Positions 1-9,289 of a stretch of DNA of 60,661 bases are shown one piece after another. How positions within the stretch are numbered: position 1 is the first letter of the stretch; the number at the start of each line of letters is the position of its first letter. The DNA comes from CAIXQW01 sp046049675 (lineage in GTDB: Bacteria; Bacteroidota; Bacteroidia; Chitinophagales; Chitinophagaceae). A program made the position numbers and the translations under genes. The notes under the pieces were generated by a model. It saw only the letters and a program-made list of their open reading frames with translations, made no database searches and had not been told where the DNA came from. Location: the NCBI GenBank assembly GCA_046049675.1, contig JBJORA010000111.1, forward strand, positions 1-60,661, written 5' to 3'.

Positions 1-3000
1 TTGGCCTTGCATACACTGTTACACTTACTGTGTTGGTATTTGTGCAAGTATTATCGTCTGTAACTGTTACGGTGTACACACCACTTGCTGCTGCTTGTGC
101 TGCACTAATCGTTGTGTTTTGCGTTGCAGCTGCGTAAGATGCTGGTCCGCTCCATGCATATGCATTTACGGTGCCAGTACCATTGCTTGGTGTAGATGTA
201 AGGCTTAAGTCGGCATCGGCGCATACATTGCTTGCACTTGCTGCAACGCTTGGCCTTTCGTATACATTAACAGCAACGGTGGAAGTGTTAGTACAACCCT
301 TAGCATCGGTGACGCTAACAGAGTAAGTGCCAGTTGCAGAAGCAGTGGCTGCGGCTATAGTAGTATTTTGTGTAGTGGCAGCATAGGAGGCAGGTCCAGA
401 CCAAGCAAAACTACTTACAGGAGCCCCACCAAGTGTTGCGGAAGAAGCCAATACAAGATCGTTATCTGCGCATATATTACTCGCACTTGCGGTAACCGAC
501 GGATTTAAAGTAACCTCTACATAAATTTGTGCGCTGCTCTTGCAGCTGTTGGTGTATGTAACTTCCACATTATACAATCCACTATTGAGATTTGTAGCAG
601 GGGAGATAGAAGGATTTTGTGCAACACTAGTATAAGAATTTGGTCCTGTCCAGGCAAACGATGATGCACCAGTTGCGATGGTAGTAATATTAATTGTTGC
701 ACTTGAAGGTACGCCATAGCAAACTGGTCCATTGCTAGTAAGCTTTGGTAGGGGCGCATTTAATACTGTGATATTTCCAGTACCACTTACTGTGCCAGGG
801 CACAAGGCATCATCTATGACACTCAATAAGTTAATGGTGTGTGCACCTGTCGTTAACGTTGACGCGTCTACGTTAAAAACTGTGCTGTTTAGTGTAGTGG
901 TTTGAGTTGCACCGCCATCGATATTGTATGTAACTGTAAATGGAGGGTTTCCTGTAAGTACAACTGGTATTTGTCCGGTACTACCTTTGCAAATGTCAAC
1001 ATTAGTACTGCTTAAAGCTACGGCAGGACTAGGGTTAACGACCACGATACTTGTGCCTTGCAGAGTTGCCGAGCAAATTGGTGGTGTGGCTCCTGCAAAG
1101 CTTATGGCACTTAAAGTATACTCGCCAGCGCCGTAATTTGTTGCTACATCTAATGTCAGAGGATCGGCATACGGCACGGTTAGTGGCACTTGCATTATTC
1201 CGTTTTTAAACAGGGTTATGGTTACTGTGCTTGGTACAGCTGCAGCAGGAGTTGTTGGTACTCCAGTAAAATCTATTTGCACATTTGCCGGATTGCCTGA
1301 ACAAACAGTAGGATTGCCGCTTAAAATTGCATTAGGGCAGGTTACTGTAAATGTACGTGTTGCTAATGTTGTAGTTGGCGTGCCAGTGCACGCTAAGTTG
1401 ACTGGATTAATGCGCGGTTTAATATTAATGGCTGAGCTGCATGCATTAGTTGGGATTACGAAGGTAGCACATGCTGGCGTCAATAACGTGGTACTGCTGC
1501 CCCCTTGATTTGAAGAACCCATACTATTTGGAACGTTACCAGGCGCAATTGTTTGTTGCCAAGCGCCAGTGATATCAGTCGCTAATTCTATAGAGCCTTC
1601 GTTGCCAGATGCCCCAGTACTGCCTACAGTTGCAAAGCTTGCAGCAGTATTCGCTGCATTGATGTTTCCTACAATAACTGCTGCCGTTGGTAAAGCAGGG
1701 CAGCCTGCGCCAGCCACAATATTACCTGCGCCAGCCATTGTGGCTGAAGATGTATTGCTGGGTGAATTTGATGCGTTTGGTGTGCCCCAAATAACGCCAT
1801 TAACGAAGGTGTTTGTAGGCGAAAACATCGCCAAAAATTCACCACCGTTGGTTAGATTTGGAATAGTTGAAGTACTAGTTATTAAGTAGTCGATATTTGC
1901 GCTCCAGCTGGCAGAAGCCTGAGAAGTGCCTACTACAAAAAATCCGTCTGCAGGAATAAGCGTGCCAGCAGGTAGCTGCACTGTAAAATCACCATCAGTA
2001 AAATAATAGCAACCAATATTGGTACCTGGTGTGCCAGCTATTTCCCATCCTTCGCCGTAGTTAGAACCAGTTTCTGTAGTGGCATCATATAAAACTTCGT
2101 TAAGCACTGGCGTTCCTGTAGGAGCCCCCGAAGTTGTAACTGATATACTCTGTGTTGCAATAACATTTGCGGGATCGGTTTCGTCGTAAACATTATCATT
2201 GTTGTTTGCATCTATTACCCACTCAATGTTGCCGCCATTAGGTAGGTTTGTTCCTACAAGCGATAGATTGATAGTCTGGTTAGGACATACTGCACCAGCA
2301 GCAGTTGCACAAGCATCGTAGCTTGTAAATTGCGGACAAGGCGGCGGAGCTATTTTGCAATTGTTGTTGATAGTAATCGTTATAGATGTATCACAAGGTG
2401 TAGGTGCTGTTGGTGAGCATCCTGGTGTAACAAGCACTGTAAGTGGACTGCCAAGTGTATTGGGCAAATTAAAAATGCCGGTAGTATTAGATGTGCCTAC
2501 CTGTACGCCATTATCAAACAGCGTGTATGTAGGTATACAACCTCCTGCAATGCCTGCACTGTTCTTGACATTAATTAGGCCAATATTGGCTGGAGGGCAC
2601 GCAAGATTTTTTGTTGTTGCAGTTAAAGGCGCAACAACTTTAACAATCAACTTTCGCAATTGATAGCAGTCACTGTTTTGTGTGCCAGCTGCAACGCCAC
2701 TAGGAGAGCTACTGCCAACACTACTACTAGCAATGGCAGAATTTGATAAGTCATCCCATACTAAAGATACGGTGTGTGTACCCAGTGCTAAAGGTGGTAC
2801 CGTATAAGATAATGTTGTAATGCCAGTATTTGTATCTGGAACAATTGTTGTCCATGGCAACGAAGCGCCTCCGTCAATAGAAATAATACTACCTACTTTA
2901 CCGTCTGCACTTAGTATTGTAGGTTCTACTTGCGCAAAATTGTAAACCTCAAGGGTCACAGGTATTGCCACAGCTCCACACTGTACAATTGTATCATCAG

Positions 3001-3889
3001 CAGGAATTAGCAACGAGTCAATAGTTGCTAAATTAGGAAAGCCAGGATTAGGATGTTCCGACTTACGCCACTGAGCCATGTTGCAACGATCTGCTATACT
3101 ATTGCTAGCAGGTAAGCTTGTTCGTTGAAAGCTAGAATTGCATGCAGTAAGTACATCGCCATCTTGGTTAGGATGTAAGGCAGATAGATTCGTTACATTG
3201 CAGTATTGTCCGCTAGCGATTGTAGGCATAATGTAGCTAATAGTAGTATCAAAGCAAGCACCACCAGATCTAAGTGCTAAGGGGCGTACACCTTGTGTAG
3301 CACTGCTAAGCGGGTTTATTAGGTTGCTTGTGCCCGGAAAAGTAATTGGATATGGCGTAGCTAAAGTGCTAACCACATTATTATCACCGCTACTAGTTGA
3401 ACCTCCTCCCCATTGCACTGCATCCGCTACAGTGCCGTTTGGCATAAAAAGTACAACCTGATCGCCGTCGTTCACATTAGAGTTGTCAATGGTAAAGCCC
3501 GTTGCGCTCCAGTCAACGTAGTATTGATTAATAGGATCGCATACATCAAAATCAATTGGCAAAGAAGGCATAAAGTCGCCGGCAGTGCGTGCAATGCCTG
3601 ATCCTGGGCTAGGGTTGGGGCTTACAGCCTGACCGCATGCTATGCTAAATACGCCGTCACTTGGCATAACTGTATTTGGTGGCAATACCACCACCCACTC
3701 GCCATTGGTAATAACATAGCAGCCAATATTAGTGCCTGGCGCCGCTGCTAGCTCAACAATGCCATCATTTTCAGAGTCATTATTTGTTGCATCACCGCTA
3801 AGTTCGTTCAGAAAAACTTGCGCATTGGTGTGGCTTGCTAAGCATACTAGTAAGCCAATTAGAAGTGTACTGTAAAATTTGTGAACCAT
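1..3889 (-). CDS. Giant secreted adhesin-like protein, lamin-tail and Ig/PKD-like repeats (partial)
   Basis: One open frame runs from the ATG at 3889 to the left window edge; 1296 residues are visible and the C-terminus is missing. I checked the frame at 3889, 2104, 1561, 724 and 4 and it agrees at each. A signal peptide occupies residues 1-24, ending TNAQ. Residues 25 to about 160 look like a lamin-tail domain (VFLNELSGDA, then GCYVITNGEWVV and DAVQWGG). A second copy lies at about 590-700 (PVLNEVLYDAT, GCYYFTDGDF, NGVIWG). From about 1040 there are Ig/PKD-like repeats of about 83 residues, each with WSGPASY, QNTTI, GTYSVSVTD, GCTNT and VYxRPSVAASAS. This architecture is typical of T9SS-exported surface adhesins; the sorting domain would lie outside the window. 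The exact role is unknown. It stands alone with its own promoter at about 3933. Confidence 0.85.
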   Translation of the reverse strand, partial: MVHKFYSTLLIGLLVCLASHTNAQVFLNELSGDATNNDSENDGIVELAAAPGTNIGCYVITNGEWVVVLPPNTVMPSDGVFSIACGQAVSPNPSPGSGIARTAGDFMPSLPIDFDVCDPINQYYVDWSATGFTIDNSNVNDGDQVVLFMPNGTVADAVQWGGGSTSSGDNNVVSTLATPYPITFPGTSNLINPLSSATQGVRPLALRSGGACFDTTISYIMPTIASGQYCNVTNLSALHPNQDGDVLTACNSSFQRTSLPASNSIADRCNMAQWRKSEHPNPGFPNLATIDSLLIPADDTIVQCGAVAIPVTLEVYNFAQVEPTILSADGKVGSIISIDGGASLPWTTIVPDTNTGITTLSYTVPPLALGTHTVSLVWDDLSNSAIASSSVGSSSPSGVAAGTQNSDCYQLRKLIVKVVAPLTATTKNLACPPANIGLINVKNSAGIAGGCIPTYTLFDNGVQVGTSNTTGIFNLPNTLGSPLTVLVTPGCSPTAPTPCDTSITITINNNCKIAPPPCPQFTSYDACATAAGAVCPNQTINLSLVGTNLPNGGNIEWVIDANNNDNVYDETDPANVIATQSISVTTSGAPTGTPVLNEVLYDATTETGSNYGEGWEIAGTPGTNIGCYYFTDGDFTVQLPAGTLIPADGFFVVGTSQASASWSANIDYLITSTSTIPNLTNGGEFLAMFSPTNTFVNGVIWGTPNASNSPSNTSSATMAGAGNIVAGAGCPALPTAAVIVGNINAANTAASFATVGSTGASGNEGSIELATDITGAWQQTIAPGNVPNSMGSSNQGGSSTTLLTPACATFVIPTNACSSAINIKPRINPVNLACTGTPTTTLATRTFTVTCPNAILSGNPTVCSGNPANVQIDFTGVPTTPAAAVPSTVTITLFKNGIMQVPLTVPYADPLTLDVATNYGAGEYTLSAISFAGATPPICSATLQGTSIVVVNPSPAVALSSTNVDICKGSTGQIPVVLTGNPPFTVTYNIDGGATQTTTLNSTVFNVDASTLTTGAHTINLLSVIDDALCPGTVSGTGNITVLNAPLPKLTSNGPVCYGVPSSATINITTIATGASSFAWTGPNSYTSVAQNPSISPATNLNSGLYNVEVTYTNSCKSSAQIYVEVTLNPSVTASASNICADNDLVLASSATLGGAPVSSFAWSGPASYAATTQNTTIAAATASATGTYSVSVTDAKGCTNTSTVAVNVYERPSVAASASNVCADADLSLTSTPSNGTGTVNAYAWSGPASYAAATQNTTISAAQAAASGVYTVTVTDDNTCTNTNTVSVTVYARP

Positions 3890-3932
3890 ACCTAGTTGTG
3901 TTTGTGAAATAAACTAGTGTAAAAGTAGAGCA

Positions 3933-3940
3933 CAAAGTTA
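3933..3940 (-). promoter_or_regulatory. Promoter -7 element of the giant adhesin gene
   Basis: The minus strand reads TAACTTTG, a match to the Bacteroidota -7 consensus TANNTTTG. It lies 43 nt before the ATG at 3889. A TTG sits 24 nt further upstream, a little more than the usual spacing. Confidence 0.5.
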
Positions 3941-4584
3941 TTGACCGCATTTACAGAATATTATCAATTAAAGATGTCAATAAATTGTTATTGAGAATCA
4001 AATAGTTAGTCTTGCTTGTATAATGCAATAAGCGTGCCATGTTATCATATCTCCTTCCAGTTTGATCCTTTCTCCAAAAAAAATCTATAATTACGAGTAG
4101 TTCTAAAAACTCACACCATAGCAAAATTGATCACGCTAGATTCTATAGGTGCTGTGTAACTACAGCCATACCACGTTTACATGCACGGGCGACTTACTAA
4201 AGTAGCAATAAACACTGTCAGTTTATAGTTACGACGAAATTTTGCAGTTAAACACACTACTGAGTTTGCTTTTCAACACATAGGTAGTACTTCATGGATT
4301 TCACCATTTTAATACATACCTTTTTTGCTAAGCAATCAATTTTACAGCACTAATAGTAATGATTATTTCTTGCACAGTTATAATTGTAATAGTGTATTTA
4401 TCGCGCAGTAGCTGGAGTCTATTGGTTCAATACGTTGAATTAAACAATACAGTAAATCATGGCATACTGGCACAATTAGGCTTAAGCAATTGATTGTTTT
4501 ATAAAGTGTTGGTATTTAGTAGCGCTTATTCGAAGATTATATATTAGCCCAACGACATCTGATTAGCTTACCATTCAATAAGAT

Positions 4585-4592
4585 TACCTTTG
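4585..4592 (+). promoter_or_regulatory. Promoter -7 element (TACCTTTG) of the first FKBP gene
   Basis: TACCTTTG ends 8 nt before the ATG at 4601, and GGAG lies just before the ATG. The expected start of transcription would leave almost no leader. No clear -33 TTG is visible at the usual distance. Confidence 0.55.
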
Positions 4593-4600
4593 CAGGAGAT

Positions 4601-5557
4601 ATGAGGAAACTACAATTGGTACTTTTAGTAACTACGCTATGGAGTGCTTTTGATACAAGTCGTTGTTTAGCACAAACGGTTTCACCTGATGGTTTTACAA
4701 AATTTAGTGGCTTAATGGAGTACAAAATTTACCCTAGTGGCCTGCAGGATAAACTAGCTGACAGTGCTATATTTTGCTTTAAAGAGCGTAAATATTTTGG
4801 AGACAGCTGTTTTTATACAGCAGTAGATTACGTTTCTTACACCCGTCCTCAGCTGGTATGTGCACCACGAGATGCAGCAGATTATAATAATATTTTTCGT
4901 AAACTACATAGTGCCGATAGTCTTGTTTTGCGCCTTAATCCCGATTCAATTTTTGCGATGCAGCCACCTCCACCATTCTATAAAAAAGGAGATCAGATTT
5001 TGCAATCGCTAAAGGTCTTAGCTATTTTCCCTACTCCAATGGCACACGATAGTTTTGCCAGAGCCTACGATGCACGACAAAAGCAACTTGATGTCAGCAC
5101 CATCGACCAAGACATTGCAGCAATTGAAAAATATGCAAAACAGAACAATCTAAAGTTGACAAAACTGCCAACAGGCGTTTTCTACGCTATTACCAAAGCA
5201 GGCAGCGGCGCCAAGGCTAAAGCAGGCGACAAAATGATGGTGGTATACACGGGCTCTACGCTTGATGGTAAAGTTTTTGACGGCAATGTGCAGCAAGTGC
5301 GCGATGGTGGAAAGCCATTTGAATTCGTGCTTGGCAGAGGCACAGTAATTGCAGGCTGGGAAGAGGCCTTTATTAATTTGAATAAAGGTGCAAAAGGAAT
5401 AATTATTGTGCCAAGTGCCTTGGCATATGGCGCAAGGGGTACCAACACAATTAAGCCATACACAATTTTACGATTTGATGTAGAAGTAGCAGACTTATTT
5501 GTGGAGCCACCACCAACGATAGGGCCAAATGCAAAGCCACCAGTACAAAGAAGATAA
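4601..5557 (+). CDS. Exported FKBP-type peptidyl-prolyl isomerase
   Basis: The protein has 318 residues. A signal peptide covers about 1-25, ending CLAQ. Residues 26-190 form an N-terminal region I do not recognise. A C-terminal FKBP domain spans about 190-299, with VVYTGSTLDGKVFD, FVLGRGTVIAGWEEA, GAKGIIIVPSALAYG and ILRFDVEVADL, the conserved rotamase core. Such proteins speed up proline isomerisation in folding proteins in the periplasm or at the outer membrane. The neighbouring gene at 5674 encodes a second, two-domain FKBP. The gap of 116 bp means co-transcription is possible but unproven. Confidence 0.9.
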   Translation: MRKLQLVLLVTTLWSAFDTSRCLAQTVSPDGFTKFSGLMEYKIYPSGLQDKLADSAIFCFKERKYFGDSCFYTAVDYVSYTRPQLVCAPRDAADYNNIFRKLHSADSLVLRLNPDSIFAMQPPPPFYKKGDQILQSLKVLAIFPTPMAHDSFARAYDARQKQLDVSTIDQDIAAIEKYAKQNNLKLTKLPTGVFYAITKAGSGAKAKAGDKMMVVYTGSTLDGKVFDGNVQQVRDGGKPFEFVLGRGTVIAGWEEAFINLNKGAKGIIIVPSALAYGARGTNTIKPYTILRFDVEVADLFVEPPPTIGPNAKPPVQRR

Positions 5558-5673
5558 ACACGACAATTAGCTATTGTAGCTAATGTTCCGATATGTAAGG
5601 CTAGCTAAGCAAAGCTAAATTAGCAAAACTTTTGCCTATAGAAAGCTTAGACCGTATATCTTGCACCAGTAAA

Positions 5674-6633
5674 ATGATAGCAAAGACGCTCAGATATAGT
5701 TTTTTTTATGTGCTACTACTTGCATGTGCCGTAAACGCACAAGCGCAGGTGAAGAAAGCAGCCGCTAGCAAAAAAGCTCCCGTAAAAAAAGCAGTCCCAA
5801 AGAAAATTGATAAAACAAAATTCACACCGGGCTTGTCAAAGCTTGCAAGTGGTATCCGATACAAGTTTATTACCAAAGGCACAGGCACAGTAAAGCCAAA
5901 GCCAGGCGACTACATATTAATGCATATTCGTGTGTACGTAAGCGACAGCATGACCTTCGATAGCTACAAGTTGAACGATAATGTACCAGTACCAAGCACC
6001 ATAAGCAAACCTTCGCACAATGGCGATATTATGGAAGGTATTGCTATGATGGTAGAAGGCGATAGTGCTATTTTTGAAATTGCACAAGACAGCATGTATC
6101 GAAATGGTTACAAGCCACCCTTTGCCAAAGAAGGAGACCCAGTGAAGTATCAAATAAAGCTTATAGAAGTTCGCACAAAAGAGCAGTGGGAAAAAGAGAG
6201 AGCAGAAAAAGCAAAAGCGGTAACTGAAAAGCAGAAAACTTTTATTGATGAGTATATTGCACGCAAGAACTTAAAGAACGTTATCGAGTTAGAAGACGGA
6301 TTGCGTGTAGCCATTACACAAAGTGGCTCTGGCGATCGTGCCCAAAAAGGACAAAAAGTAAGTGTTAATTATACAGGCATGCTATTGGACGGTAGCGTAT
6401 TTGACAGCAGTGTAAAACCAGAGTTTATGCATGTAGAACCTTACAGCTTTGAACTAGGAACTGGACGCGTTATAAAAGGTTGGGATTTAGGCTTACAGCA
6501 ATTAAATAAAGGTGCAAAAGCAATTTTATTAATACCAAGTCCTTTGGCCTATGGCGAAAATGGTGCTCCACCTAAAATTGGTGCAAATACAGTACTCGTT
6601 TTTGAAGTAGAAATGGTGGATATTACTAAGTAG
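5674..6633 (+). CDS. Exported two-domain FKBP-type peptidyl-prolyl isomerase
   Basis: The frame opens at 5632, but the ATG at 5674 is chosen because it begins a proper signal peptide (MIAKTLRYSFFYVLLLAC, cleaved after NAQAQ). The product is 319 residues. A Lys/Ala-rich stretch follows the signal peptide. Residues about 58-172 are a degenerate FKBP domain lacking the typical YTG motif. Residues about 208-318 are a canonical FKBP domain (VNYTGMLLDGSVFDSS, ELGTGRVIKGWD, AILLIPSPLAYG, VLVFEVEMVDI). The first domain may act as a chaperone or dimerisation unit, as in other two-domain FKBPs; that is inference. Confidence 0.88.
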   Translation: MIAKTLRYSFFYVLLLACAVNAQAQVKKAAASKKAPVKKAVPKKIDKTKFTPGLSKLASGIRYKFITKGTGTVKPKPGDYILMHIRVYVSDSMTFDSYKLNDNVPVPSTISKPSHNGDIMEGIAMMVEGDSAIFEIAQDSMYRNGYKPPFAKEGDPVKYQIKLIEVRTKEQWEKERAEKAKAVTEKQKTFIDEYIARKNLKNVIELEDGLRVAITQSGSGDRAQKGQKVSVNYTGMLLDGSVFDSSVKPEFMHVEPYSFELGTGRVIKGWDLGLQQLNKGAKAILLIPSPLAYGENGAPPKIGANTVLVFEVEMVDITK

Positions 6634-6679
6634 TAAACGGGTAGTTTAATCTTGCACCTTGATTGCTTGTGATGTATAA

Positions 6680-7372
6680 CTAGCATACCCCATATAGACT
6701 CACTAATTTATCCCTTACAAGTTTTTCGGCAAATTCCAATTGCTCTTCTTGGCTTAATTGCGAATTGTCTAGGATCACGGCATCCTCTGCTTTGCGAAGT
6801 GGGCTTATTGCTCTTGTGCTATCTATATGGTCGCGTTGTATAAGATTGGCTTCCACTTCCGTTAAGCTTTGTGGGGTATTCTTTTCAATCATTTCGCTAT
6901 ACCTACGTTGTGTACGAATAGGTATGTCCGCTGTCATAAATATCTTTAGCTCTGCGTCCGGAAAAACCGTAGTGCCAATATCGCGACCATCCATTACAAT
7001 GCCTTTGCGTGTACCCATTTTCTGCTGCTGCGCTACGGCAAACTCTCGCACTTCTTGTATTGTTGCAATAGGGCTTACCAACTGCGCAATTTGTGGCGTG
7101 CGTATATTTGTTTCTACATCTACACCATTTAAGAACATGTGGTTGTTACCGTCAATCTGCTCAAAATGCATTTCAATGTGGTTGAGTGCATCTATGATAC
7201 GGTCGTGGTTATTAATATCTACATTATTTTGAATAAGGTACAAAGCGATAGCCCTATACATGGCGCCACTATCTGCATAGATATAGCCAAGCTTTTTTGC
7301 AAGCGCTTTGGCAAGGGTGCTTTTGCCACAACTGCTGTAGCCATCAATCGCCACAATAATCTTCTTATTCAA
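6680..7372 (-). CDS. cmk: Cytidylate kinase
   Basis: The protein has 230 residues, the usual length for the family. It phosphorylates CMP and dCMP with ATP in the cytoplasm for nucleotide recycling. The P-loop GYSSCGKST is at residues 11-19, followed by GYIYADSGAMYRAIAL, the CMP-binding MDGRDIGTTVFPDAELKIF and the lid-region QRRYSEM. Its start overlaps the SprT-like gene upstream by 8 bp, so it is the last gene of the five-gene operon led by the bactofilin gene. Confidence 0.96.
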   Translation of the reverse strand: MNKKIIVAIDGYSSCGKSTLAKALAKKLGYIYADSGAMYRAIALYLIQNNVDINNHDRIIDALNHIEMHFEQIDGNNHMFLNGVDVETNIRTPQIAQLVSPIATIQEVREFAVAQQQKMGTRKGIVMDGRDIGTTVFPDAELKIFMTADIPIRTQRRYSEMIEKNTPQSLTEVEANLIQRDHIDSTRAISPLRKAEDAVILDNSQLSQEEQLEFAEKLVRDKLVSLYGVC

Positions 7373-7982
7373 TAACTTCTACTTTATGTGATGCGGTAAA
7401 TAAAAATTGCTTGCCGTTAGACAGTTCTGTGCAAAGATACCTTGTTCTTCTTTTCTCAACAATTACAAATTGCCTTCCATTTTCTAACTTAAATCGAGTG
7501 CCCAATGCCAAACTAGAAATGAGCTGCAGGTGTTGTTTGCGTGTATCGTATTTCAATAGTACGGCTTCTAGTACTGGGTCGCTGCAACTAGCTGCTTGCG
7601 CGTATAAATTTCTATTGAGCACTTGTACAATATCTGCGGGAAAAACTTCGGCATCTATCAGCTGCTTAAGAATCACACCATTAATAACCTGCCATTCTTT
7701 ACCATGGCTCGCTACGCTGCGGCCGTGCTTATTGATGCATACGCAGTGTGCTATTTCGTGTGCTAGTGTAAGCAAAAAGTTATAAGGTTCTAAGTCGCCA
7801 TTGACTGTAATGCTATTGGTATCGCTTCTAAAGTCTTTCTGAAAGTTGCCAAGAATATTTTTGCGCGCACGCGTTAGTTTCAATTGTATTTTATATTCCT
7901 GTAGGTAGGGCTCAATAATTTCAAAGCTATGCTCAGGCAAAAATTGACGGAGTGCCTCAAGGTTTTGCTTAACGTAAGCCAT
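7365..7982 (-). CDS. SprT-like zinc metalloprotease family protein
   Basis: The protein has 205 residues. The zincin motif HEIAH, preceded by YNFLLTLA and followed by an H-G-K-E-W segment (SHGKEWQ), matches the SprT/Spartan-like family, whose eukaryotic members cut DNA-protein crosslinks; the bacterial role is not settled. The C-terminal part (about 145-205) looks like a small beta-rich domain. The start abuts the stop of the AtpI-like gene with no gap, and the end overlaps cmk by 8 bp. Family assignment is confident; function is not. Confidence 0.8.
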   Translation of the reverse strand: MAYVKQNLEALRQFLPEHSFEIIEPYLQEYKIQLKLTRARKNILGNFQKDFRSDTNSITVNGDLEPYNFLLTLAHEIAHCVCINKHGRSVASHGKEWQVINGVILKQLIDAEVFPADIVQVLNRNLYAQAASCSDPVLEAVLLKYDTRKQHLQLISSLALGTRFKLENGRQFVIVEKRRTRYLCTELSNGKQFLFTASHKVEVIE

Positions 7983-8369
7983 TTACTTATCCTGCTTAAT
8001 ATTTCTATTATATTGCATTACAAATCGACTTTCTATTACTGCAAAAGCAATATAGGCAAGCATCAAAAACAAGATGCTATTACGAGGTATATTAGGCTTA
8101 GTAGCCAAGATTAATACAAAGGCTGCAGCACCACAGCCAAACAACTTAAGCATGGTACTTAGCATCATACTATTCACGAACTTACGTGGATTAGTATTAG
8201 CAGTTTTCATTAGCATGAAGTAACTAAGAATGGTTACAGCAGATAAAAATACCACACCAATAATAGTGATGAGGTAGTCTAAGTTAAGCGGTGTATGTAG
8301 TAGCACAGTAGCTAGCAACAAGAATATTTCTGTCGCAGCTAGAGCAATAAAAAATTGTTTATGTTGCAT
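7983..8369 (-). CDS. AtpI-like four-helix membrane protein
   Basis: The frame opens at 8420, but the ATG at 8369 (MQHKQFFIAL) is preferred because it follows the AtpZ-like stop by 4 nt. The product is 128 residues with four predicted membrane helices (about 5-25, 32-55, 75-92, 100-118). In Bacteroidota a protein of this type commonly sits between atpZ and atpB; AtpI is linked to c-ring assembly or Mg2+ supply of F-type ATP synthase. Sequence similarity is weak, so the name rests on topology and on the AtpZ-like neighbour. Here SprT-like and cmk follow instead of atpB. Confidence 0.6.
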   Translation of the reverse strand: MQHKQFFIALAATEIFLLLATVLLHTPLNLDYLITIIGVVFLSAVTILSYFMLMKTANTNPRKFVNSMMLSTMLKLFGCGAAAFVLILATKPNIPRNSILFLMLAYIAFAVIESRFVMQYNRNIKQDK

Positions 8370-8373
8370 AGTA

Positions 8374-8574
8374 CTATTTTTGGTGTGTAGATTCTTTGTA
8401 AATCTTATAAAAAATACCAATCAGTATCAACAAAGGTAGAACAATTGTAAAAATCGGATTGGAATTTAGCTTTTTGTCAGCAAGGTGTCCTAGATAGGTA
8501 CAAATAAGAAGGCTCGCCATGATTTGCATAGCAAGCCCCATATATTTCATTAAATCTTTATTACCACTAGCCAT
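8374..8574 (-). CDS. AtpZ/AtpI family putative F0F1-ATPase subunit
   Basis: The product is 66 residues when the ATG at 8574 (MASGNKDLMKYMGLAMQI) is used; that ATG overlaps the bactofilin stop. Two membrane helices are visible (about 10-28 and 40-60) joined by GHLADKKLNSNPIFT. This matches the short AtpZ family normally encoded next to F-type ATP synthase genes and thought to help assembly or ion uptake. No ATP synthase gene lies in this operon. An upstream in-frame ATG at 8589 is possible but overlaps the bactofilin more deeply. Confidence 0.75.
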   Translation of the reverse strand: MASGNKDLMKYMGLAMQIMASLLICTYLGHLADKKLNSNPIFTIVLPLLILIGIFYKIYKESTHQK

Positions 8575-9196
8575 TGCTGCTACTTGCACTTGGCGGTGTA
8601 GCAGGTGTTGGTATGCTGGTGTTTAGGCTATTGCCTCCAACAGGACTTGAAGCTACAGTGTTTGTAGCGGTATTGCCAGCACTAGGTGCAGCAGTAGTTG
8701 CCGCAGCAGGCGCAGCACTGCCCATCGTACATTTTCCGTTAAACTTCACACCATTCTCCATTACAAGCTTACCAGTAGTAATATCGCCATCAACAGTCGC
8801 AGGACCACGAAGTGTAAGTATTTCTTTTACAATTAGTTTGCCAGTAACCGTGCCGCTAATATCTGCTTCCGAGCAATTGACGTCACCTTCAATGCGGCCA
8901 TTTGCACCAAGTATTACCTTGCTTTTGCTAATGACAGTGCCTTTTACAATGCCTTCAATAAAAATTTCGCCTTCAATTTTGAACTGGCCTTCCATAACTG
9001 AGCCAGAACCGATAGTTGTGTTTGAATTATTCATTACTTGTGTACTTCTGCTTGGTTGCGTTTGAGCTGCTGCCACTGGAGCTGCAACTTCTGGTTTTGG
9101 TGGAGTAGGTGCTGCTGGCTGCACAGGCTGTGGTGCCGGTGTATGTGGCTGCGGGTCTACCTCTTGTTTTGGTTTGTTACTACTAAAGAAACCCAT
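8567..9196 (-). CDS. Bactofilin (polymer-forming cytoskeletal protein)
   Basis: The protein has 209 residues. A Pro/Ala/Gln-rich flexible region covers about 1-55. The central bactofilin beta-helix spans about 60-160, with repeated short turns (GSVMEGQFKIEGEIFIEG, GANGRIEGDVNCSEADISG, GPATVDGDITTGKLVMENG). A low-complexity Ala/Thr/Ser tail ends the protein. Bactofilins polymerise without nucleotide into filaments that scaffold cell-shape and envelope enzymes. It is the first gene of the operon and has a clear promoter at 9211-9241. Confidence 0.92.
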   Translation of the reverse strand: MGFFSSNKPKQEVDPQPHTPAPQPVQPAAPTPPKPEVAAPVAAAQTQPSRSTQVMNNSNTTIGSGSVMEGQFKIEGEIFIEGIVKGTVISKSKVILGANGRIEGDVNCSEADISGTVTGKLIVKEILTLRGPATVDGDITTGKLVMENGVKFNGKCTMGSAAPAAATTAAPSAGNTATNTVASSPVGGNSLNTSIPTPATPPSASSSNG

Positions 9197-9210
9197 AAAT
9201 TGGCTTTGTG

Positions 9211-9241
9211 CAAATGTATTGTTTTATGATAGTTTTACCAA
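9211..9241 (-). promoter_or_regulatory. Promoter of the bactofilin-cmk operon
   Basis: The minus strand reads TTG (9241-9239), a 20-nt spacer, then TACATTTG (9218-9211). This fits the Bacteroidota housekeeping promoter. It lies 14 nt before the ATG at 9196. Confidence 0.75.
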
Positions 9242-9289
9242 GTATATTAATCGCCTAACAATCTAATAATATTGCTTGGCAATTTTCCG

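Larger units (their letters stand above)
3890..4600. other. 711-bp intergenic region between divergent genes
   Basis: The region is AT-rich. Apart from the two promoters at its ends I see no supported gene, tRNA, hairpin terminator or repeat. The small ORF overlapping its right end on the minus strand has no support. Confidence 0.6.

Noticed and set aside
924..2663. Several plus-strand ORFs of 70-106 codons in the first 2.7 kb
   Set aside because: They are antisense to the giant adhesin frame, which is open across the whole stretch and has coherent domains.
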